DNA from: Aquifex sp.
GTDB lineage: Bacteria > Aquificota > Aquificia > Aquificales > Aquificaceae
Length of the DNA stretch: 13,063 bases
Assembly (NCBI GenBank): GCA_015487405.1
Contig: WFPV01000021.1
Location: 1-13,063, forward strand
Direction: 5' to 3'
In this document: piece by piece, positions 4,974 to 12,554 of the stretch
Layout of the letters: the number at the start of each line of letters is the position of its first letter
Position numbering within the stretch: position 1 is the stretch's first letter
Position numbers and translations under genes: made by a program
Notes under the pieces: model-generated
Database searches by the model: none
What the model saw: only the letters and a program-made list of their open reading frames with translations
What the model was told of the DNA's origin: nothing

Positions 4974-6305
4974 GTGTCCGGACTGAACTTGTTCCCTCCG
5001 CGGATAGTTCTTATATCCTACTTAGCTCTCATACTTATAGGGACTCTACTCCTGATGCTTCCCTTTTCAACGACGAGGGACATCTCCTTTTTAGACGCTC
5101 TTTTTACCGCGACCTCCGCGGTGACCGTTACGGGGTTGATAGTTCTGGACACCGGGAAGGACTTCACACCGATAGGTCAGTTTATTATTCTCCTCCTCAT
5201 CCAGATAGGGGGACTGGGATACATGACCTTTACCACTTTCTTCTTGGTCTCCCTAAGAAGAAGGATAGGTCTTAAGGATAGACTAATACTCGCAGAGGCT
5301 CTCAACTATCCCGGTCTTCACGGACTCGTAAGATTTCTAAGGAGAACTGTTGTCTTCGTTCTCCTTACTGAGCTCTTGGGAGCTGTTCTCCTGTTTTTGG
5401 ACTTCGTTCACAAGTTCCCCTTAGGGGAGAGTATTTTTTACGCTATTTTTCATTCTATTTCCGCATTCAACAACGCGGGATTTTCGGTTTTCTCCAATAA
5501 TCTCGCTGACTTTAAGGATGACTACTACGTTCAGCTCGTAGTTATGACTCTCATAATCCTCGGAGGACTCGGCTTTTTCGTAATCTCGGACCTCTACTTC
5601 TACTTTAAGGGAGAAGTACGAAGACTTTCCACACACACGAAGCTCGTTCTCTCCATGAGCGGAATCCTCATAATTCTCGGAACCTTGGGGTTGTTCTTTA
5701 CGGAATACGGACACAAGAGCTACGAGCTTCCCCTCGTTGAGAGATTTTTTAACTACCTCTTTATGAGTGTCTCCGCAAGAACCGCAGGTTTTAACACCTT
5801 AGACCTATCCCAGATGAGCGAGAGCTCCCTCTTTTTAATAATGATTCTTATGTTTATAGGTGCCTCTCCGGGGGGAACGGGAGGAGGTATAAAGACGACT
5901 ACCTTCGCCGTGATTCTTATCGCGGTTATTCGCTACGTGAGGGGAGAAGACGAGGTCGTAATCTTTGAGAGAAAGATAAGGGAGAGACAGATTCACAGAG
6001 CTATGGTTATTCTTTCCCTCTCAACCTTATATATAACGCTTATAAACTTCCTCCTTGACAAGTTTGAAGAGAAAGATTTTCTCGCCACCTTCTTTGAGGT
6101 GGTCTCCTCTTTTTCAACGGTGGGACTTTCCCTCGGAAACGGGGAAAACCTCAGCTTCGTTGCTGAGTTCTCACCGCTCGGTAAGATTTTCATAATTCTC
6201 ACTATGATTGTAGGAAGAGTGGGAATTTTGAGCTTTATGATAGCCCTTATCGGGAAAGAAAGGAAGAGTGCCCTTAAATACCCTGAGGCGAGGATACTGC
6301 TATGA
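4974..6305 (+). CDS. ktrB: KtrB/TrkH-type potassium-translocating membrane subunit
   Basis: This is the ion-conducting subunit of a K+ uptake system in the inner membrane. In 443 residues it has the four M1-P-M2 repeats of the superfamily. Each pore loop shows its selectivity-filter glycine: TSAVTVTGL (Gly54), AFNNAGF (Gly169), ARTAGFNT (Gly272) and SFSTVGLSLG (Gly384). The glycine-rich GASPGGTGGGIKTTT at about 296-310 is the expected intramembrane gating loop, and VGRVGILSF closes the fold. The length and lack of extra N-terminal helices fit KtrB better than E. coli TrkH. The start is GTG at 4974. It has no Shine-Dalgarno, but TAAAAT at 4961-4966 lies seven bases before it, suggesting a near-leaderless message. 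Its stop overlaps the ktrA ATG by 4 bases, so the pair is one operon. Confidence 0.95.
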   Translation: MSGLNLFPPRIVLISYLALILIGTLLLMLPFSTTRDISFLDALFTATSAVTVTGLIVLDTGKDFTPIGQFIILLLIQIGGLGYMTFTTFFLVSLRRRIGLKDRLILAEALNYPGLHGLVRFLRRTVVFVLLTELLGAVLLFLDFVHKFPLGESIFYAIFHSISAFNNAGFSVFSNNLADFKDDYYVQLVVMTLIILGGLGFFVISDLYFYFKGEVRRLSTHTKLVLSMSGILIILGTLGLFFTEYGHKSYELPLVERFFNYLFMSVSARTAGFNTLDLSQMSESSLFLIMILMFIGASPGGTGGGIKTTTFAVILIAVIRYVRGEDEVVIFERKIRERQIHRAMVILSLSTLYITLINFLLDKFEEKDFLATFFEVVSSFSTVGLSLGNGENLSFVAEFSPLGKIFIILTMIVGRVGILSFMIALIGKERKSALKYPEARILL

Positions 6306-6955
6306 AGAAGAAAGTATTTGCGGTTATAGGTCTCGGGAGGTTCGGATACCACATAGCGAGGAAACTCGCAGAGCTGGGAGCGGAAGTTATAGCCGTTGAC
6401 GTTGACCCCGAAAAGGTTCAGCAACTCAGCGATATTGTCACCCACGCCTACGTGGTGGACGCTTTAAACGAGCAGGGACTGGAGGAAGCCGGAGTCTTTA
6501 CAGCGGACACCGTAATAGTCAGTGTCGGTTCAAACATAGAGGTGAGCATCCTCGTCGTTGTTCTTCTGCTAAACAGGGGAGTGAAGGACATAGTGGCAAA
6601 AGCCATAAACCCGCTCCACGGAAGAGTTTTAGAGATGCTCGGAGTAAAGAGGATAGTTTACCCGGAAAAAGAAATGGCGGAGCTTCTCGCTACCTCTCTC
6701 GTTATGGGAGAAGTAAAAAAGGAAATGACCTTCGCCCCCGGTTATAACATATTTGAGATCGAAGCTCCCGAGAAACTTGTAGGGAAGTCCCTGAAAGAGT
6801 TGGATTTGAGAAGGCAATACGGAATAACTGTCCTTGCCATAAAGAGGGGAGATATGGTTCTCGTAAATCCTTCCGCGGAAGAGGTAATAAGAAAGGGAGA
6901 CATTCTCCTCATCCTTGCAAGTGAAGAAAGTGTAAAAAAACTGCTGGAGGAGTGA
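6302..6955 (+). CDS. ktrA: KtrA/TrkA-type cytoplasmic regulatory subunit of K+ uptake (RCK protein)
   Basis: This subunit forms a cytoplasmic ring that gates KtrB on binding nucleotides. The 217 residues contain one RCK_N Rossmann domain, with GLGRFG at about 10-15 and the ribose-binding acid Asp33 in VIAVDVDPEK. An RCK_C domain follows from about 140 (FEIEAPEKLVGKSLKELDLR through GDILLILASEE). This one-N/one-C layout is KtrA-like; E. coli TrkA has it twice. Translation is coupled to ktrB by the ATGA overlap. The gene ends two bases before the stop codon of the convergent broken gene. Confidence 0.95.
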   Translation: MKKKVFAVIGLGRFGYHIARKLAELGAEVIAVDVDPEKVQQLSDIVTHAYVVDALNEQGLEEAGVFTADTVIVSVGSNIEVSILVVVLLLNRGVKDIVAKAINPLHGRVLEMLGVKRIVYPEKEMAELLATSLVMGEVKKEMTFAPGYNIFEIEAPEKLVGKSLKELDLRRQYGITVLAIKRGDMVLVNPSAEEVIRKGDILLILASEESVKKLLEE

Positions 6956-6957
6956 GC

Positions 6958-7490
6958 TCAAGCCACGGAGTACGCGAAGGGAGGTTTCTCCTCCACGAGC
7001 TTAACGTCTTGAGCATCTTTCGTGAGAGGAACTACCTTAGTCCTCTTTACCCATCTTTCGGGGAGGTGGATGACTACACTTTCTTTCCTTATGGTTGCAG
7101 GAGCCACTAAGGTTTCGTAAGTTATTTTTACTCCGTAAACTTCCCTTCCAAACTTATTCTTAAATACTCCGGGACCCTCCATCTGAATGTTCCTGACGTA
7201 TCCGGGGAAGTAAATCCTCTTTGCATAATACCTGTCCCTCTTTGAGATGGTAATAAACGAGCCATAGTGTTTTTCCTTGTCTGTATTTAGCTTCCGTGGG
7301 GATGCATTTTTTCAGCTTTTTCTTCCTCTTAAAGGAGTCTTTGAACGTACTGTGTTTCGTCCTCTCTGACTTCGTTTTCGCTCCAAGGCTCAAACTCTAA
7401 GTGCCATCCGTTTGCCTCCGCAACTATATTTGCAGTTTTTATAAGGAGCAGAAAGACAAAAGGAAAAAGGGTCTTTAAATATTTGTTAAA
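6958..7490 (-). pseudogene. Broken gene for a small exported protein, downstream of gap
   Basis: Three pieces in different frames read as one protein. From 7490 downward: NKYLKTLFPFVFLLLIKTAN, then IVAEANGWHLEFEPWSENEV, then REDETQYVQRLL, which looks like a signal peptide plus mature start. It ends at a TAA at 7331-7329. The same frame continues as EEEKAEKMHPHGS to a second TAA at 7289-7287. The C-terminal part is in another frame, open from 7311 to the stop at 6960-6958: KLNTDKEKHYGSFITISKRD, RYYAKRIYFPGYVRNIQMEG and on to PPFAYSVA. Joining them needs one nonsense repair and one single-base frameshift between 7290 and 7311. The expected start codon is TTT (7490-7488), where MNKYLKTLF would be natural. 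Intact it would be about 175 residues and sit 15 bases after gap. I do not recognise the family. A short in-frame piece with ATG at 7182 or TTG at 7393 could be mis-called as a gene. Sequencing error is the alternative to decay. Confidence 0.75.
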
Positions 7491-7505
7491 TTAGGTATAT
7501 GTCTC

Positions 7506-8534
7506 TTATAGACCCTTCTCCGCCATGTATATGACGAGGTCTCTCAATCTGCAAGAATATCCCCACTCGTTGTCATACCAGGCGGCTATGTGAATCATGT
7601 TTTCTATAACTTGAGTTAGTGGTGCGTCAAATATAGCAGAATGGGGATTTCCGACTATATCTGAGGAAACTATGGGGTCCTCACAATACTGAAGTATCTC
7701 TTTTAAATAAATCTTTCCGCTATTTTTATACTTCTCGGCAGCTTCTTTAAAACGTTCGTTTACCTCTTCAACGGATTTCGGCGGATTTTTAACGTTAACT
7801 GTTAAATCTATGAGGGAGCCGTCGGGAACGGGAACCCTTCTTGCCGTTCCGTCCAGCTTTCCTTTGAGCTCGGGGATAACCTCTCCTATGGCTTTAGCCG
7901 CTCCGGTGGTAGTTGGGATTATGTTAACAGCAGCTGCTCTTGCCCTTCTCAAATCCTTGTGAGGTAAGTCCAAGAGTCTCTGGTCGTTAGTGTAAGCGTG
8001 AACCGTTACCATGTAGCCCCTTTCTATTCCGAAGGCTTCGTTCAAAACTTTAACGCAGGGAGCTAAGCAGTTCGTAGTGCAGGAAGCGTTAGAGATTATT
8101 GTGTGCTCTTTGGGATTATACTTTTCCTCGTTTACACCGAGGACTACGGTTATGTCCGGATTCTTAGCGGGAGCAGTAATTACTACCTTCTTAGCTCCAC
8201 CCTTGAGGTGAAGGGCGGCTTTATCCCTTTCTCTAAAAACACCGGTTGCTTCTATAACTATATCAACACCCAAATCTCCCCAAGGAATCTTATCGGGCTC
8301 TTTCTGGGCAAAGACTTGAATTTCTTTTCCATCAACTACGAGCTTATCTTCTTTGGCTTCTACACTTCCCTTAAATATCCCGTGGACACTGTCGTATTTC
8401 AAGAGGTGGGCGAGCTGGCTGGAGTTTGTGAGGTCGTTTATAGCTACTATTTCTATCTCCTCCCTTCCCCAGGAAGCCCTGAAGAAGCTCCTCCCGATAC
8501 GTCCGAACCCGTTTATTCCAACCCTTACAGCCAT
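7506..8534 (-). CDS. gap: Glyceraldehyde-3-phosphate dehydrogenase
   Basis: This cytoplasmic enzyme interconverts glyceraldehyde 3-phosphate and 1,3-bisphosphoglycerate. In an autotroph it works mainly in the gluconeogenic direction. The 342 residues show the NAD(P) fold with VGINGFGRIGR at 5-15, Asp34 in AINDLT (this acid favours NAD), the catalytic SNASCTTNCLAP with Cys152, and the partner His179 in TVHAYTNDQ. PTTTGAAKAIG and LDGTARRVPVPDGS bind phosphate, and WYDNEWGYSCR is near the end. Length and all key residues are normal. The ATG at 8534 faces the ATG of the PsiE-like gene only 17 bases away. A TATAAT on the minus strand nine bases before the start implies a leader of two or three bases at most. 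Confidence 0.98.
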   Translation of the reverse strand: MAVRVGINGFGRIGRSFFRASWGREEIEIVAINDLTNSSQLAHLLKYDSVHGIFKGSVEAKEDKLVVDGKEIQVFAQKEPDKIPWGDLGVDIVIEATGVFRERDKAALHLKGGAKKVVITAPAKNPDITVVLGVNEEKYNPKEHTIISNASCTTNCLAPCVKVLNEAFGIERGYMVTVHAYTNDQRLLDLPHKDLRRARAAAVNIIPTTTGAAKAIGEVIPELKGKLDGTARRVPVPDGSLIDLTVNVKNPPKSVEEVNERFKEAAEKYKNSGKIYLKEILQYCEDPIVSSDIVGNPHSAIFDAPLTQVIENMIHIAAWYDNEWGYSCRLRDLVIYMAEKGL

Positions 8535-8543
8535 AGTGCTAAT

Positions 8544-8549
8544 ATTATA
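8544..8549 (-). promoter_or_regulatory. -10 box of gap, TATAAT, in the 17-base gap between divergent start codons
   Basis: The minus strand reads TATAAT at 8549-8544, then nine bases to the gap ATG. The usual -10 to start-point distance puts transcription start about two bases before the ATG. No recognisable -35 hexamer lies 16-18 bases upstream, which would fall inside the opposite gene. On the plus strand TAATAT (8540-8545) lies six bases before the other gene's ATG and could serve that side. Confidence 0.5.
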
Positions 8550-8551
8550 TT

Positions 8552-9094
8552 ATGAAATTCTTAGTAGACGAATCCTTCATTTGCAAAGTAGTAGAAATTT
8601 ACAACAAATTTGTCAACGCCATAGCAATAATCGTAATTCCCATCCTTATGCTCACTCTCATTATCGCTGTCCTTATGATTCTCTACGACCTGAGACTCTT
8701 CGTAGACTACTTTATGCACGGAGCGGAGGAAGCCGAATACGACAAAGCCTTCAAACTCCTCGTAAGGAACATACTCAACTTCTTCGTTCTCATTGAGCTC
8801 TTTAAAGTTTTTATTGATGTTCTGGAATATCGAAGAATCAGGAAAAGGCAGATAATAGAGGCTGGAATCGTTTTCGTCGTTAGGGAGATAATCCTTATCG
8901 TTTTTGAGAGCCACTTTGAGTTTACGGACCTCGTCGGATTCGGAGTTCTACTTTTCTCCCTCGGGATAACTTACATAATCTTAGAAAAGAGCTATTTAGA
9001 GTACCTGAAGTTTGAGAGAGAAGAGATGAGTGAGAGAGTAAAACGGGAACGCAAAGGTCTCATCTCCCAAAGAACCGACGAGCTAAAGAGGTAA
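8552..9094 (+). CDS. PsiE-like integral membrane protein
   Basis: A 180-residue membrane protein with four hydrophobic segments, at about 21-45, 72-86, 102-118 and 124-143, followed by a highly charged C-terminal tail (LKFEREEMSERVKRERKGLI). The middle region NILNFFVLIELFKVFIDVLEYRRIRKRQII with the following GIVFVVREIIL fits the phosphate-starvation-inducible E (PsiE-like) family. Members have an inner-membrane location but poorly known function. The family name comes from E. coli induction, and nothing here shows phosphate control. It is followed after three bases by the hyuA-like gene, so the two are probably co-transcribed, though no functional link is known. The ATG has no Shine-Dalgarno and the start lies 17 bases from gap's. 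Confidence 0.8.
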   Translation: MKFLVDESFICKVVEIYNKFVNAIAIIVIPILMLTLIIAVLMILYDLRLFVDYFMHGAEEAEYDKAFKLLVRNILNFFVLIELFKVFIDVLEYRRIRKRQIIEAGIVFVVREIILIVFESHFEFTDLVGFGVLLFSLGITYIILEKSYLEYLKFEREEMSERVKRERKGLISQRTDELKR

Positions 9095-9097
9095 GCC

Positions 9098-11083
9098 ATG
9101 AAGGTTTACGTTGGCGTTGACACGGGAGGAACCTTTACAGATTTCATTTACTGGGACGGAAGAGACTGGAAAGTTTTAAAGATACCCTCCACTCCTGACA
9201 ACCCGGCGGAGGCGGTTTTAAAGGGACTTGAAGAGCTAAGGAAAGGAGACACACCTTTAGACATAGTCCACGGCTCTACGGTGGCGACCAACGCACTCCT
9301 TGAAAGGAAAGGAGCGAGAACCGCACTCATAACCAACAAGAACTTTGAGGATATACTCGTAATAGGAAGACAAAACAGGGAAAGACTTTACGACCTTCAC
9401 TACAGAAGACCTTCTCCTTTAGTTCCCGAAGAACTGCGCTTTGGACTGGACTGCCGTATAGATTACAAAGGTGAAGAACTAAAACCGATAGACCCTGAAG
9501 AGCTCAAAAAGCTTGTTGAGAAACTTATAGAAAAAAAAGTGGAATCTGTAGCGGTCTGCTTTCTCCACTCTTACGCAAACCTAAAACACGAGAAGGAGGT
9601 AGAAGAATCAATAAAAGAAAAAACCGAAAGTATCTTTATCTCCCTCTCCCATGAGATTCTTCCCGAGTTTCGCGAATATGAGAGGATGTCAACGACAGTC
9701 GTAAACGCCTACGTAGGACCCAAGATGTCCAAATACTTGAACTTTTTGAAAGAAAAATTACGTCCTTCGGACGTCCTCAGAGTTATGCAGTCAAACGGAG
9801 GAGTTATATCGGTGGAGACCGCCTCCAAGGAAGCGGTCAGAACCATCCTCTCGGGACCCGCGGGCGGAGTGATGGGAGCTCTCTTTATCGGAAAGCTAAC
9901 GGGAACGGAGAAACTCATAACCTTTGATATGGGAGGAACCTCTACGGATGTCTCCCTCATAGATAAAAGTCCTAAGATAACCACGGAGTCCAAAATCTCG
10001 GGAATACCCGTAAAGGTTCCGATGATAGAGATACACACCGTAGGAGCGGGAGGAGGTTCTATCGCTTACGTGGACGAAGGTGGAGCCCTCAGAGTAGGAC
10101 CCCAAAGTGCCGGAGCAAAACCCGGACCCATATGCTACGGAAGGGGAGGAAAAGACATAACCGTAACGGACGCAAACCTCTTTTTAGGAAGGCTCGTTCC
10201 CGAGCACTTTCTCGGCGGAAAGATGAGACTCTATCCAGAACTTCTGAAGGAACCCTTTGAAAAGCTTTCTCAAAAAGCAGGGCTGACTCCCTTAGAACTC
10301 GCGGAGGGAATAGTAAAAGTCGTCAACTCAAATATGGAAAGAGCTATAAGAAAAATCTCCGTAGAAAGGGGCTACAATCCCGAGGAGTTTGCACTTCTTT
10401 CTTTCGGAGGAGCGGGAGGACTGCACGCGGTCTTCTTAGCAAGAGCTCTAAACATACCGAAGGTGATAATCCCGGTAAATCCCGGAATCCTATCCGCCAT
10501 AGGAATGCTCATGAGTGACGTTGTGAAGGACCTCTCCACAACGGTTATGCTAAAGGAGAGCGAAGCCACTCTTCACACCTTAGAGGAGCTATTTAAAACA
10601 CTCGAAGAAAAACTCCTTCAGGAGATGGAAAAAGAAGGCTTTTCAAAAGAAAGCGTAGTTCTTGAGAGATTTATGGACCTTCGGTATAAAGGACAGTCTT
10701 ACGAGCTGATAATTCCCTACTCCGAGGATTTCCGCGAGAGCTTTGAAAGAGAGCACGAAAGGCTCTACGGCTACAGACATGAAGGAAGGGAGATAGAAAT
10801 CGTAAACATCCGCCTCAGAGCAGTAGGCTTAAAGGATAAACCCTCCTTAAAGGAGCTGGAGTTTTCGGAAAAAATAAATCCCGACGCCTTTCTCGGAGAA
10901 CGAGAGGTTTATATGAACGGCAAATGGACGAAGTTTAAAGTAATTGATAGAGATAAACTTACCTTCGGTAATAAAATAGATTTCCCGGTGATAGTTGTAG
11001 AATACTCTTCCACTACGCTAATTCCGGAGGAAGTTGTAGGCGAAGTGGATAGATATGGCAACCTAATTCTAAACCTTTCCTGA
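9098..11083 (+). CDS. hyuA: Hydantoinase/oxoprolinase family protein, HyuA-like
   Basis: An ATP-dependent amidohydrolase subunit of 661 residues. In characterised members the A subunit phosphorylates hydantoins, 5-oxoproline or ketones, working with HyuB. The N-terminal Hydant_A_N domain has the ATPase phosphate-1 loop VGVDTGGTFTDF (5-16) and HGSTVATNALLERKGARTAL (59-76). The catalytic core has LSGPAGGVMGA (251-261) and phosphate-2 FDMGGTSTDVSL (276-287). It continues with HTVGAGGGSIA and GPQSAGAKPGPICYGRGG, then the SFGGAGGLHA adenosine motif. The start is supported by AGAGG seven bases before the ATG, inside the end of the PsiE-like gene. The length fits a separate A subunit (about 650-700). 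HyuB is not next to it: a tRNA follows 27 bases later. The true substrate is therefore open. Confidence 0.93.
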   Translation: MKVYVGVDTGGTFTDFIYWDGRDWKVLKIPSTPDNPAEAVLKGLEELRKGDTPLDIVHGSTVATNALLERKGARTALITNKNFEDILVIGRQNRERLYDLHYRRPSPLVPEELRFGLDCRIDYKGEELKPIDPEELKKLVEKLIEKKVESVAVCFLHSYANLKHEKEVEESIKEKTESIFISLSHEILPEFREYERMSTTVVNAYVGPKMSKYLNFLKEKLRPSDVLRVMQSNGGVISVETASKEAVRTILSGPAGGVMGALFIGKLTGTEKLITFDMGGTSTDVSLIDKSPKITTESKISGIPVKVPMIEIHTVGAGGGSIAYVDEGGALRVGPQSAGAKPGPICYGRGGKDITVTDANLFLGRLVPEHFLGGKMRLYPELLKEPFEKLSQKAGLTPLELAEGIVKVVNSNMERAIRKISVERGYNPEEFALLSFGGAGGLHAVFLARALNIPKVIIPVNPGILSAIGMLMSDVVKDLSTTVMLKESEATLHTLEELFKTLEEKLLQEMEKEGFSKESVVLERFMDLRYKGQSYELIIPYSEDFRESFEREHERLYGYRHEGREIEIVNIRLRAVGLKDKPSLKELEFSEKINPDAFLGEREVYMNGKWTKFKVIDRDKLTFGNKIDFPVIVVEYSSTTLIPEEVVGEVDRYGNLILNLS

Positions 11084-11091
11084 AAACTTCT

Positions 11092-11097
11092 TATAAT
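11092..11097 (+). promoter_or_regulatory. -10 box TATAAT ahead of tRNA-Leu and possibly tig-clpP
   Basis: A perfect TATAAT lies 13 bases before the mature tRNA and just after the hyuA stop codon. No good -35 hexamer is seen 16-18 bases upstream (CTAAAC or TCTAAA). Because only 22 bases part the tRNA from tig, this may drive the whole tRNA-tig-clpP unit. Confidence 0.5.
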
Positions 11098-11110
11098 TTA
11101 TTAAGGTTGA

Positions 11111-11197
11111 GCGGGTGTGGCGGAACTGGCAGACGCGCCGGACTTAGGATCCGGTGCCCGTAAGGGCGTGCGGGTTCGACTCCCGCCACCCGCACCA
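11111..11197 (+). tRNA. tRNA-Leu, anticodon UAG
   Basis: All arms can be drawn. The 7-bp acceptor pairs GCGGGTG (11111-11117) with CACCCGC (11187-11193), followed by discriminator A and encoded CCA (11195-11197). The anticodon stem CCGGA/TCCGG encloses the loop CTTAGGA with anticodon TAG. A long class II variable arm contains GCCCGTAAGGGC, as expected of leucine tRNAs. The T arm is GCGGG-TTCGACT-CCCGC. It decodes CUA and, through wobble, other CUN codons. It lies between hyuA and tig. Confidence 0.98.
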
Positions 11198-11209
11198 CAC
11201 ACAAACCTC

Positions 11210-11216
11210 GGAGGTA
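11210..11216 (+). promoter_or_regulatory. Ribosome binding site that fixes the trigger factor start
   Basis: CGGAGGT ends three bases before the ATG at 11220. It decides the start: the same frame stays open upstream into the tRNA, so an automatic caller could wrongly begin the protein at 11154. Confidence 0.9.
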
Positions 11217-11219
11217 AAA

Positions 11220-12554
11220 ATGAAGGTTCAGGTAGAAGACAGGGAAGGACTCTTCAAATCCCTAACCGTAGAGCTGGAGGGAGATTTAGTAAAACAAAAA
11301 CTTGACGAAGCTTACAAACAACTCCAGCAAACCGTTCAAATACAAGGATTCAGAAAGGGAAAAGCCCCACTCTGGATTGTAAGAGCAAAGTATAAAGATT
11401 ACGTGGAAGAGCAGGTAGCAAAACAATTAGCTGATGAAACCTTAAAGGAAGCCTTAGATAAAGCGGGTGTAAAACCCGTAGCTGATATCTTCTTAGAAAA
11501 TTACGAGGTATCCGAAAAAGACAACAAACTCAAGTATGTCGTCAGCTTTGAAGTTGCTCCCGAGTTTGAGCTAAAGAACGTAGAAGGAGTAGAAGTAGAA
11601 GTTCCCAAGATAGAGTTCAAAGAGGAGATGGTAGAGGAAGAGCTCCAGAGACTCCGTGAAGCCAACGCAGTTTGGGAGCCCAAAGAAGAGAATGAACCGG
11701 CAGAAGAGGGAGACCTCTTAGTCTTAGAATACGAAGTTGAAGAGGTAGTAAAGGAAGGAGAAAAGGTAAAACAAGAAACCTCCGTAATCCTCGGTCAGGG
11801 AATGCTCAGACCAGAGGTAGAGGAAGTTCTAAAGGGTAAAAAGGCAGGAGACGAAGTGGAGCTAAAAGAACTCCCTCTCTACGACCAGCAAGGCAAAGAG
11901 ATAGGAAAGGTAAACATAAGGATAAAGGTCAAGGAAATTAAGAAAAAGATTCTTCCCGAACTAAACGACGAATTTGCCCAAGAGCTCGGATACGATAACC
12001 TTGAAGAGCTCAAGAAAAAGATAGAAGAAGACCTAAAGCAAAAGATAGAAAAACTCAGACAGAGTGTAATAGAGGACAGAGTGGCGGATAAACTCGTTGA
12101 GATGCACGAGATAGAAGTTCCCCAAACGCTTCTGAGAAGGGAAATCTCCTTCCTCGTAGAGAGGAGACTCAGAGAACTCCAGGCTTACGGAATAGACACC
12201 CGCTACGTTGACATAAGAAAGATAGCGGAAGAAGCAAAACCCATAGCGGAAGCGAACATAAAACTCAGGTTCATATTGGACAAATACGCCGAGCAGAACA
12301 ACATCCAGCCCACCGAGGAAGACATAGAAGAGCAGTATAAGGAACTCGCAGAACAATACGGAACTACCGTTGAAGAAATAAAGAAATACTTCCAAGAGCA
12401 AGGGCTTGAAGAAGTTGTAAAAGAAGACGCAAAGCGTAAGAAGGCTTTAAAGGATATAATCTCCAAAGTAAAACTCGTGGAGGTTGAGGAGAAAAAGGAG
12501 GAAAAGAAAGAGGAAGTAAAGCAAGAGCAGGAGGTAAAGGAAAATGAATCCTAA
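11220..12554 (+). CDS. tig: Trigger factor, ribosome-associated chaperone and peptidyl-prolyl isomerase
   Basis: This protein binds the ribosome exit tunnel and shields nascent chains. The 444 residues show three parts. The N-terminal ribosome-binding domain carries the signature GFRKGKAP at 43-50. An FKBP-like isomerase domain spans about 160-242 (EEGDLLVLEYEVEEV through GKVNIRIKVKEI). The helical C-terminal arms begin near LPELNDEFAQELGYDNLEEL. The tail from about 425 is almost only Lys and Glu (EEKKEEKKEEVKQEQEVKEN), common in hyperthermophile versions. The start at 11220 is set by its Shine-Dalgarno. The stop overlaps the clpP start by 11 bases, so the two are coupled, an order widespread in bacteria (tig-clpP). 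Confidence 0.98.
   Translation: MKVQVEDREGLFKSLTVELEGDLVKQKLDEAYKQLQQTVQIQGFRKGKAPLWIVRAKYKDYVEEQVAKQLADETLKEALDKAGVKPVADIFLENYEVSEKDNKLKYVVSFEVAPEFELKNVEGVEVEVPKIEFKEEMVEEELQRLREANAVWEPKEENEPAEEGDLLVLEYEVEEVVKEGEKVKQETSVILGQGMLRPEVEEVLKGKKAGDEVELKELPLYDQQGKEIGKVNIRIKVKEIKKKILPELNDEFAQELGYDNLEELKKKIEEDLKQKIEKLRQSVIEDRVADKLVEMHEIEVPQTLLRREISFLVERRLRELQAYGIDTRYVDIRKIAEEAKPIAEANIKLRFILDKYAEQNNIQPTEEDIEEQYKELAEQYGTTVEEIKKYFQEQGLEEVVKEDAKRKKALKDIISKVKLVEVEEKKEEKKEEVKQEQEVKENES

Noticed and set aside
4835..4985. Minus-strand open frame reading ...ITPESLLPFQLKLQNLSKFH...
   Set aside because: It has no usable start codon before 4879, runs out of the ktrB gene, and resembles nothing known. It is probably open by chance in A+T-rich DNA.
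7160..7393. 77-codon minus ORF from a TTG, downstream of gap
   Set aside because: It is the middle of the broken exported-protein gene read in a shifted frame. It begins partway through the region coding the mature N-terminus and is basic, with no family likeness.
11154..11219. Upstream extension of the trigger factor frame beginning MPVRACGFDSRH
   Set aside because: It lies in the tRNA-Leu gene and lacks a ribosome site. The true start at 11220 has CGGAGGT in front and matches family N-termini.
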